Below are positions 33,241-40,114 of a stretch of DNA of 50,840 nt, piece after piece (position 1 is the first letter of the stretch; each line of letters starts with the position of its first letter). Position numbers and translations under genes: made by a program. Under the pieces are notes generated by a model. It saw only the letters and a program-made list of their open reading frames with translations, ran no database searches and was not told where the DNA came from. Source of the stretch: a bacterium (GTDB lineage: Bacteria; Verrucomicrobiota; Verrucomicrobiia; Limisphaerales; UBA11358); NCBI GenBank assembly GCA_021780375.1, contig JAJXYT010000048.1, positions 1-50,840 on the forward strand, written 5' to 3'.

Positions 33241-33399
33241 ATGAAGCAAGCGGTCCGACGCGGCAAGCGCCAGTTGTTCACAAATCTCACAACGGGCGCG
33301 GTTGGACACACGCTGAAACAGAGCGCCTCCCAAGCGCCCGAATTGAAAAAGGCGATTGATGAATTGGAGCAATTCCAGAATCGGTTGCATGGCCAATGA
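33241..33399 (+). CDS. Possible 52-residue protein divergent from the SNF2 gene
   Basis: An ATG at 33241 opens a 53-codon frame with protein-like composition: MKQAVRRGKRQLFTNLTTG, then TLKQSASQAPELKKAIDELE, predicted mostly helical and charged. The start lies 12 bp from the SNF2 start on the other strand, leaving little room for a promoter, and no good ribosome site precedes it. No family was recognised. Confidence 0.3.
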   Translation: MKQAVRRGKRQLFTNLTTGAVGHTLKQSASQAPELKKAIDELEQFQNRLHGQ

Positions 33400-33437
33400 A
33401 TCCGCCGGCTCGGACCAGATAGCGCTGCGCCGTCGCC

Positions 33438-34550
33438 TCATAGCGTCCGCCGGAAGAGCAGGGTGGCGGCGCTCATGGCCAGGAGGGTGAAACCAACCAG
33501 AAAGGCCAGGTCATAGCTGATGGACATCAACCCTGTATTTTTCAAGACGAGTTGTTTGAAACCATGCACGGCGTAGGTGAACGGGTCAACGACGGTGATG
33601 GCCTTCATCCAGGGCGGGAATGACGCCGTGGGATAAACCGCGCCGCTCGGGAAGAACAGGACGGTATTGAGCACGCCGAAGATGGCGCGCGGCACCAGCG
33701 GATCGCTGACGCGCACCATCAGGAGAAACATCATGCTGATGAGCGCCAGCGCCGTCACCACCACCAGGACCATCATCCGTGCCAGCCGGAGCACGTTCAG
33801 CGGATCGGGAATTCCGGCGATGATGGAGCCGACGGTTACCAGCACGAACCCGGCGATGATGGCCTTGATGGCGCCGGCCAGATTGAATCCGAGAATCAAC
33901 TCGAACTTGCGGATGGGCGTGACGAGGTAACCCTCATGCAGGCCGCGCGCCTTGTCGTCAATGAAGATGATGCCGCCACCAATCATGGCCGAGACGAAGA
34001 TGGCGAGCGTGATGGTGCCCGGCAACAGATACTGGATGTAGGGCACGTACGGATAGATTTCGACCATGTCCAGCGTGACCTTGGCGGTCTCCCGCGGCGG
34101 GTCCGCCGGTGAATTGTAAGTCGCGAGCAATTCCGTCAACGCGCCGCCCAGAGCCGAGGTCGAGAACTGGTCGGTGTTGTCCTCGACCAGCGCCACGCGT
34201 GGATTGGCGCCGGCGAGCACCTTGCGTGAGAAGTGCGGCGGAATGGTCAACACGCCATTAATCCTGCCCTCGCGCAAGTCATGCAATGCGACGGCCTGGT
34301 CGTGGTAGGCGATCGTGTCGAACGTGCGGGCGTTGGCCGCCACCGCCTGGAACATTTCCTTCAACTTGATGGCCGGCACGCCGTGGTCCTGGTCCACGAT
34401 GCCGATTTCCAGGTTTTTAACCTTGCCGCCGAAGGCGTAGCCCAGCACCACCAGTTGCACCAGCGGCATGAGCATGGACATCACAATCAACGTCGGACTG
34501 CGCCGGAACCGGCGCAGGTCGCGTTCGATGATGGCCCAGATGCGGTGCAT
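33438..34550 (-). CDS. ABC-2 type permease (YbhR/YbhS-like)
   Basis: 370 residues from the ATG at 34550, which starts MHRIWAIIERDLRRFRRSPT; the frame continues upstream through a palindromic repeat and is not coding there. One N-terminal helix (VMSMLMPLVQLVVLGYAFGG) is followed by a ~150-residue extracytoplasmic domain (IGIVDQDHGVPAIKLKEMF, VLTIPPHFSRKVLAG) and five C-terminal helices with LPGTITLAIFVSAMIGGGII, DKARGLHEGYLVTP, and FFPSGAVYPTASFPPWM. It forms an exporter with the ATPase and membrane-fusion protein encoded upstream on the same strand. The substrate could be a drug, a lipid or a polysaccharide; not resolvable from sequence. Confidence 0.88.
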   Translation of the reverse strand: MHRIWAIIERDLRRFRRSPTLIVMSMLMPLVQLVVLGYAFGGKVKNLEIGIVDQDHGVPAIKLKEMFQAVAANARTFDTIAYHDQAVALHDLREGRINGVLTIPPHFSRKVLAGANPRVALVEDNTDQFSTSALGGALTELLATYNSPADPPRETAKVTLDMVEIYPYVPYIQYLLPGTITLAIFVSAMIGGGIIFIDDKARGLHEGYLVTPIRKFELILGFNLAGAIKAIIAGFVLVTVGSIIAGIPDPLNVLRLARMMVLVVVTALALISMMFLLMVRVSDPLVPRAIFGVLNTVLFFPSGAVYPTASFPPWMKAITVVDPFTYAVHGFKQLVLKNTGLMSISYDLAFLVGFTLLAMSAATLLFRRTL

Positions 34551-34589
34551 GTCAGAAAGGATGGGAATACCGAACAGCGAACGCCGGAC

Positions 34590-34690
34590 GTTGAATATCC
34601 AAGGGCAGGGCGGGCAGTCCTCTGCCCGCCGCCGCGCCAACGATTATCCATGACGGCGCGCACGGAGCGACGCGCCCTGCCGTAAATCTT
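34590..34690. repeat. GGGCAGGGCGGGCAG-family palindrome between ATPase and permease genes
   Basis: AGGGCAGGGCGGGCAGTCCT followed by TGCCCGCCG forms a hairpin, and the far end GACGCGCCCTGCCGT is complementary to the start. Related copies lie near 15762 and 24771. It fills most of the 156-bp gap between the two exporter genes. Confidence 0.7.
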
Positions 34691-34706
34691 GGAGGTTCGA
34701 TATTTT

Positions 34707-35696
34707 TCAATGTCGTTTCATGAGATAGGGGCTTTCCGCCGTCGCCGGCGCCTGCAATGCGTCGCGCAATTGATGGCCGGTGTAATGCACGAACACGTCG
34801 TCCAGCGTCGTGCTTTGCACCGAAAGCGAGGTCACCGTGACGTTGGCGCTGCGGGCGGCTTCCATCAAGGCCACCGTGGTGCGCGGGCCGTTGTGCGAGG
34901 CCAGCCGGAAAACGTGGTCCTCCGCCTTCAACTCCGCCACGTCGGGCAGGGTTCGCAGCGTGTTTTCCCAACCGGCCGGCACTTTGGAGAAGCTCACTTC
35001 CAGGATATTCCTGCCCGGGATCGAGGCCTTCAATTTCAACGGTGAATCCAAGGCCGCCAGTTTTCCGTGATCCACGATGGCCACGCGGTCGCAGAGTTTG
35101 TCGGCTTCGTCCATGTAATGGGTGGTGACGAGGATCGTCAGGTCGCGTTCGCGTTTCAGCCGGGAGAGCATGTCCCAGACCGCCACGCGCGAAACCGGAT
35201 CGAGACCGGTGGTCGGTTCGTCGAGAAAGAAAATATTCGGCTCATGCACCAGGCCGCGGGCGATTTCGAGGCGCCTTCTCATGCCGCCGGAAAACATTTT
35301 CACCGGCTTGTCCGCCCATGGCTCCAGGTCCACGGCCTGCAGCAGGGTTTTGATGGCGCGCCGCCGCGGCTCGCGCGGGATGCCGTAGAGTTTGGCGAAA
35401 ATGTTCAGGTTTTCCTCGGCGCTCAATTCCAGGTCGGAGGTCATCGCCTGCGGAATGACACCGATGGACTGGCGCACGCCGTTTGCGGCCCGGACAATGT
35501 CGAACCCGTTGACGCGCGCCGAACCGGACGTGGGCGGCACCAGTGTCGTCAACATGCGGATGAGCGTGGACTTGCCCGCGCCGTTGGGGCCCAGCAGGCC
35601 GAAAATCTCGCCGCGTTCGACGGCAAAACTCAGCGCGTCCACGGCGCAAAAATCGCCGAAACGCTTGGTCAAATGTTCAACTTCAACGGCAGACAT
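34707..35696 (-). CDS. ABC exporter ATPase (DrrA/YbhF-like)
   Basis: 329 residues. Walker A LLGPNGAGKSTLIRML (about residue 36), Q-loop VIPQAMTSDLELSAEEN, signature FSGGMRRRLEIARGL, Walker B IFFLDEPTTGLDPVSR, switch His VTTHYMDEADKL. The C-terminal ~90 residues form the regulatory domain typical of DrrA/YbhF ATPases (SVQSTTLDDVFVHYTGHQL). It should be cytoplasmic and power the ABC-2 permease encoded downstream. The preceding gene encodes the membrane-fusion subunit, with ~96 bp of repeat-rich spacer between them. Confidence 0.93.
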   Translation of the reverse strand: MSAVEVEHLTKRFGDFCAVDALSFAVERGEIFGLLGPNGAGKSTLIRMLTTLVPPTSGSARVNGFDIVRAANGVRQSIGVIPQAMTSDLELSAEENLNIFAKLYGIPREPRRRAIKTLLQAVDLEPWADKPVKMFSGGMRRRLEIARGLVHEPNIFFLDEPTTGLDPVSRVAVWDMLSRLKRERDLTILVTTHYMDEADKLCDRVAIVDHGKLAALDSPLKLKASIPGRNILEVSFSKVPAGWENTLRTLPDVAELKAEDHVFRLASHNGPRTTVALMEAARSANVTVTSLSVQSTTLDDVFVHYTGHQLRDALQAPATAESPYLMKRH

Positions 35697-35792
35697 GAGC
35701 TCGTTAAATCGTTAAATATGTTAAATCGGTTAAATGCTGACAGGGCAACACTTGCCCCACATTTAACTGATTTAACCAATCACTCATTTGAC
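35697..35792. repeat. TTAAAT-type AT-rich palindromic repeat, second copy
   Basis: GTTAAATCGTTAAATATGTT at the left and ATTTAACTGATTTAACCAAT at the right are inverse to each other. The right part shares AATCACTCATTTGACTCATT-like sequence with the copy at 14259-14338. It sits between two genes of the exporter operon on the minus strand. Confidence 0.6.
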
Positions 35793-36653
35793 TCATTTGA
35801 CATTGAGCGGCAGCGTGACATACGCCGTCATCCCCACCGCCAGGCTGCGGTCCGAATTGTTGCAACGCAGGCGGATTTCAAAGGTCCGGATGTCGCGTTT
35901 GGTGCGGCTCACGTCGCGCTGGGTGGCGTAATCCGCATCCACGCCGCGATAAAACACCGTTCCCGCGCGGGTCGCGCCGGAGGGCAATTGCACCGGCAAC
36001 CGTTCTCCCAGGCGGATCTGGTCAATGTAAGTCTCCGGCACATCGGCCCGCACCCAGAGATTGTCCTGGTTAATCAGCGTGACGATGGCCTGGCCGGGAT
36101 TGACCACTTCGCCCTGCAACGCCGCGCGCGTATCCACAATGCCGTTGATCGGCGAATGGATTTCAGTATAGCCCAACTGCACCTGCGCCTTTTCCTCCTG
36201 GGCGCGGGCTGCTTGCATCAGGCTTTCAATGGATTCAACCTTTGCCTTGGCGGCATCGCGGGCGGTGCGCATCTGGTCGTAAGTCTCCACGGATTCGACC
36301 TTGTTGGAGTACAATCCTTCAATCCGCTTGAAATTCAGACTCGCGTTTTCCAGGTCGGCCTGGGCCTGGATCAGTTGTGCCGCAGCCTGTTTTTCGCTGC
36401 TTTTGTAAAAATCCAAATCGGCCTGCCAGGCCTGGGGCTGAATCTGCGCCAGCAATTCGCCGTTGGTGACGGTATCTCCTTCCCGGACCCATAACCGCTG
36501 CAACTGGCCCTGGATTTGCGAGCTCACGATCACCTCGTCCGTGGTCACAATACCGGTGAGAACAATCCGGCGCGGCTCCTGGACGGACGTGTAGAGCAGG
36601 GCACCGGCCAGCACGGCCAGAATCAGAACCACGATGCTGATTTTGCGTTTCAT
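35793..36653 (-). CDS. HlyD-type membrane-fusion protein (YbhG-like)
   Basis: 286 residues. An N-terminal anchor helix (ISIVVLILAVLAGALLYTSV) is followed by a biotinyl-lipoyl half (VIVSSQIQGQLQRLWVREGD), a coiled-coil hairpin of ~100 residues (KQAAAQLIQAQADLENASLN ... AAKAKVESIESLMQAARAQE), the second lipoyl half (YTEIHSPINGIVDTRAALQG) and a beta-barrel (DNLWVRADVPETYIDQIRLG). It is expected to bridge the inner-membrane exporter to an outer-membrane channel across the periplasm. It is the first gene of the three-gene exporter operon; no TolC-like gene is adjacent. Confidence 0.92.
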   Translation of the reverse strand: MKRKISIVVLILAVLAGALLYTSVQEPRRIVLTGIVTTDEVIVSSQIQGQLQRLWVREGDTVTNGELLAQIQPQAWQADLDFYKSSEKQAAAQLIQAQADLENASLNFKRIEGLYSNKVESVETYDQMRTARDAAKAKVESIESLMQAARAQEEKAQVQLGYTEIHSPINGIVDTRAALQGEVVNPGQAIVTLINQDNLWVRADVPETYIDQIRLGERLPVQLPSGATRAGTVFYRGVDADYATQRDVSRTKRDIRTFEIRLRCNNSDRSLAVGMTAYVTLPLNVK

Positions 36654-37229
36654 TCCGGCGAAATTTCGGGATCACAAACAAACCGCGCGGCTGGCGGCAT
36701 TCAAGCTGGTTTGAACCCTGCCTCATTAAATGAACCGAACGTGGAAATTGGCATGTTCCTTCCGCCGGGTCAAGAAAACCCATTCCCCGGCAAAAGGAAC
36801 GGAATTCTGAATTGAATTGCCTGAATCGCGGCGCTGATTCACATTTTGCCGATGCCTTCGGAGACATTTCAGGCGTGTTGACGAACGACCGTTTGCCCAG
36901 GAGAAATGTTAGTTTGTTTTTCACGTCCGCCCTCACCCTGTCTCTCTCCCCCGGGGAGAGGGGAGCGCATTCACATTTTTTGGGTTTTCGCCGGACCATT
37001 CGGCAAACCCGCCATTGGTTTAAAAAAATGGCTGCGAACGGTTCACCCTCTCCTGGAGGAGAGGGCCGGGGTGAGGACGAGCGTTTCAAATGACTTTCGA
37101 AAGTTGTCTTCACGTCCACCTTCACGCTGCCCCGGGAATGTTGCATTTAACAAAGAAATCAGGAAATCAGGAAAAATCGGTTCCTGATTTCCTTATCACT
37201 TTCCCTCTGAAACGTTAGCATAAATCCAG
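36654..37229. other. 576-bp divergent intergenic region with a MITE-like element
   Basis: No gene is supported. The region lies between the divergent exporter operon and the HrpB gene, so promoters for both should be here. The middle is occupied by a MITE-like repeat (36924-37083). Around 37150-37200 a short inverted repeat (AATCAGGAAATCAGGA and TTCCTGATTTCC) precedes the HrpB start. Confidence 0.5.
36924..37083. repeat. MITE-like element 3 (CCCTCACCCCGG family)
   Basis: The left end CGTCCGCCCTCACCCTGTCT and the right end GGAGAGGGCCGGGGTGAGGA are imperfect inverted repeats. The spacer is shorter (~80 bp) than in the copies at 19417 and 22073 and differs in sequence. Confidence 0.7.
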
Positions 37230-39950
37230 ATGCTCGAACCTCTGCCCATTTACGAGATTGAAGACGAAATTATTTCGCGGTTGAAATCCGGCCGGCGGCT
37301 GGTTTTGTCGGCGCCTACCGGTTCTGGCAAATCCACCCAGGTGCCGCAAATGCTCCTCAAGCACGGGTTGCTCGACAGCGGGCAGGTGGTGATTCTCCAG
37401 CCGCGCCGGCTCGCGGCGCGCCTGCTGGCATCACGCGTGGCCCAGGAACTTGGCGTCGAGTTGGGCCGTGAAGTCGGTTATCAGGTCCGCTTTGAAAACT
37501 GCGTCAGCGCCGCGACCCGCATCAAATTCGAAACCGAAGGCATACTGCTGCGACAGTTGATTCAGGATCCGGCCTTGCGCGGCATCCAGGCCGTCATTTT
37601 CGACGAGTTTCACGAACGGCACCTGTACGGCGACATCACGCTGGCCCGCGCTTTGGATATTCAAGAACAACACCGCCCGGACCTGCTCATCGTCGTCATG
37701 TCGGCGACGTTGGATGCCAAAGTGTTGGAGGAATATCTTTCCCAACGTAGCAGCGGACGTGAGTCCGCTCATTCTTCTTCGGCGAAAAATCAGAGCCGAC
37801 TCACGTCGGCTGCTACGGGTGATTTTGGTTGTTCCGTCCTTTCCTCCGAAGGCCGCGTGTATCCGGTGGAAATCGAATACCTCCCACATCGCCCGGGAGC
37901 AAACGCGCCGCCGGTTTGGGAATTGGCGGCGGACACCTTCGCCCGGCATGTCCGTTCCGGCGAGCGCGGCGACGTGCTCGTGTTCATGCCGGGCGGTTTT
38001 GAAATAAACCAGACCATCGAAGCCATCCGCCACACGCCGGAGTCGAAGGGGTGTCTGCTCCTGCCGTTACACGGCGAATTGCCGCCGCGCGACCAGGACG
38101 CGGCCGTCGCACGGTACGACCGGCCCAAGGTGGTTGTGGCCACGAATGTCGCCGAGACGTCCATTACCATTGACGGCGTGCGGCTGGTGATCGACAGCGG
38201 GTTGGCGCGCATTCCACGCTACGATGCCAACCGCGGCATCAATACGCTGCTGGTTGAGAAGATCAGCCAGTCCTCGGCCGACCAGCGGGCGGGACGCGCG
38301 GGCCGGACGGCGCCGGGCCTTTGCGTGAGGCTCTGGTCCCGGCCGGAGCACGACGAACGCGCGCCGCAGGAATTGCCGGAAATCCAACGGCTCGATTTGG
38401 CCGAGGTGGTACTCACGCTCAAAGCTTCGGGGATCGAGGATTTGCGGAATTTTCGCTGGCTGGAAAAGCCGGACGAGATCTCACTCACGCACGCCGAGGA
38501 ATTATTGGAGGATCTGGGGGCGTTGACAAAGAGCGTAGCGCAGGCGTCCTCGCCTGCGAGTTCTGGTGGCGTCACCGCCGCCAGTTCCACCCACGGCGGG
38601 CAGGGATGCCCGCCGAACCCGCCGACGCGGACGTCGGCGCTACAAATCACTCCGGTAGGTCGCAAGATGCTGGCGTTTCCGGTGCATCCGCGTTACTCGC
38701 GCATGTTGCTGGCGGCACAGGAGTACGGCTGTGTTCACCAAGCCTGTCTCGTGGCGGCACTCACCCAGGGACGCGATTTGTTGCTCCGAAATGCTGGCCG
38801 CGACGTGGTGTCTGCCCGCGAGGATTTGTTCGGCGACAAGGCGTCATCGGATTTCTGGATCCTGATGCGTGCCTGGAATTATGCGGTGAAAAACCAGTAC
38901 CGGGTGGATGCCTGCCGCCGGCTGGGCATTCACGCCGTCACCGCCCGGCAGGTTGGGCCGTTGTTCGATCAATTCCTGCGCATTGCCAAAAGTGAGGGGC
39001 TCGATACGCAGCCGCGTGAAATCAAGGACGAGGCGCTGCAGAAATGCATTCTGATCGGGTTCAGTGACCGCGTGGCGCGGCGGCTGGACCAGGGCACGTT
39101 GCGTTGTGAACTGGTTCATAACCGGCGCGGCGTGCTGGCGCGCGAAAGCGTCGTGCAACCCAGTCCGCTCCTGGTGGTCGCTGAAGTGCGCGAAGTCGAG
39201 GGCCGGGAAGTAAACACCATTCTTTCGCTCGCCACGGCGATCGCGCCGGACTGGCTGCGTGAATTGTTCCCGGAGGACATGACGTCCGATTTGCATGTCG
39301 AATTCGATGCCGTCACGAAACGCGTGCAAGCCGCAGAACTGGTGCGGTTTCGGGGTCTGGCCTTGTCGGCGAAACGAGTTGACCCGCCACCCGCCGAAGC
39401 GGCAGCGCGGTTGCTGGCCGAGGAAATCCTGGCGGGCCGGTTGCCGCTGCCGAATTGGGACCACCACGTCGAGCAATGGCTGGCCCGCCTGAATTTGCTT
39501 TGCCAGCATTGTCCGGAATTGCAATTGCCGGCCATCACCGAAGATGACCGCAAACACATCATCGAACAGCTTTGCCACGGCGCGGTGAGTTACAAGGACA
39601 TCAAGGAGCGCGAAGTGAAACCGCTGGTGATGTCGTGGTTGTCGGCCGCGCAGCGCGAGTTGCTGGACCAACACGCGCCGGAACGGCTTTCGCTGACGAA
39701 CGGGCGCACCCCAAAAGTCGTTTATGAAAATGGCAAGTCGCCGCACATCGCACTGCGGATTCAGGAGTTGTACGACGTGCACCAGACGCCGAAGATTGCG
39801 CTGGGCCGTGTGCCGGTGACGGTTCACATTTTGACGCCGGGGATGAAACCGATCCAGGTCACGCAAGACCTCGGCAATTTCTGGCGCGAACATTATCCGC
39901 GCATCAAATCCGAGTTGCAGCGCAGATACCCCAAACACCTGTGGCGGTGA
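37230..39950 (+). CDS. hrpB: ATP-dependent RNA helicase HrpB
   Basis: 906 residues. RecA-like domain 1: motif I LVLSAPTGSGKSTQVPQMLL, motif Ia QPRRLAARLLASRVA, motif II as DEFHERHLYGD (the DEFH form typical of HrpB), motif III VVMSATLDAK. Domain 2: VVVATNVAETSITIDGVRLV and motif VI SSADQRAGRAGRTAPG. The usual winged-helix/ratchet region and HrpB C-terminal domain follow. Two stretches are foreign to the family: ~28 residues (QRSSGRESAHSSS...SRLTSAATGD) from 37746-37818, just after motif III, and ~36 residues (SVAQASSPASSGG... NPPTRTSAL) from 38535-38643. Both are palindromic repeat insertions in frame. Confidence 0.92.
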   Translation: MLEPLPIYEIEDEIISRLKSGRRLVLSAPTGSGKSTQVPQMLLKHGLLDSGQVVILQPRRLAARLLASRVAQELGVELGREVGYQVRFENCVSAATRIKFETEGILLRQLIQDPALRGIQAVIFDEFHERHLYGDITLARALDIQEQHRPDLLIVVMSATLDAKVLEEYLSQRSSGRESAHSSSAKNQSRLTSAATGDFGCSVLSSEGRVYPVEIEYLPHRPGANAPPVWELAADTFARHVRSGERGDVLVFMPGGFEINQTIEAIRHTPESKGCLLLPLHGELPPRDQDAAVARYDRPKVVVATNVAETSITIDGVRLVIDSGLARIPRYDANRGINTLLVEKISQSSADQRAGRAGRTAPGLCVRLWSRPEHDERAPQELPEIQRLDLAEVVLTLKASGIEDLRNFRWLEKPDEISLTHAEELLEDLGALTKSVAQASSPASSGGVTAASSTHGGQGCPPNPPTRTSALQITPVGRKMLAFPVHPRYSRMLLAAQEYGCVHQACLVAALTQGRDLLLRNAGRDVVSAREDLFGDKASSDFWILMRAWNYAVKNQYRVDACRRLGIHAVTARQVGPLFDQFLRIAKSEGLDTQPREIKDEALQKCILIGFSDRVARRLDQGTLRCELVHNRRGVLARESVVQPSPLLVVAEVREVEGREVNTILSLATAIAPDWLRELFPEDMTSDLHVEFDAVTKRVQAAELVRFRGLALSAKRVDPPPAEAAARLLAEEILAGRLPLPNWDHHVEQWLARLNLLCQHCPELQLPAITEDDRKHIIEQLCHGAVSYKDIKEREVKPLVMSWLSAAQRELLDQHAPERLSLTNGRTPKVVYENGKSPHIALRIQELYDVHQTPKIALGRVPVTVHILTPGMKPIQVTQDLGNFWREHYPRIKSELQRRYPKHLWR
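37746..37818 (+). repeat. CGTAGCAGCGGACGTGAGTC palindrome inserted in frame in hrpB
   Basis: The 24-bp ends are inverted repeats with about two mismatches: CGTAGCAGCGGACGTGAGTC... at the left and ...GACTCACGTCGGCTGCTACG at the right, around a ~25-bp AT-richer core. The repeat encodes ~24 Ser/Arg-rich residues and does not shift the frame. Confidence 0.85.
38535..38643 (+). repeat. GTAGCGCAGGCGTCC palindrome inserted in frame in hrpB
   Basis: The ends GTAGCGCAGGCGTCC and GGACGTCGGCGCTAC are inverted with about two mismatches; inner hairpins include GGCGTCCTCGCC and GGCGGGCAGGGATGCCCGCC. It encodes ~36 Ser/Ala/Gly/Pro residues. Confidence 0.8.
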
Positions 39951-40114
39951 GGGCCCGGGTCATCTGAAGGCAGAACTGCATGGGCCGTGGTTATTCAGGG
40001 GACGGTGCTGCTATAACCCGGCCTTTTTGTCTTGATTGTAGCCTGTGATTCTGGCAGTCTCCCGATTGCCGTCAGAAAGCCTTTTTTATCACCTTAAGCA
40101 GAACTCTATTATCC

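Noticed and set aside
35067..36494. 475-codon plus-strand open frame
   Set aside because: Antisense to the ATPase and HlyD-type genes, both of which have full family motifs.
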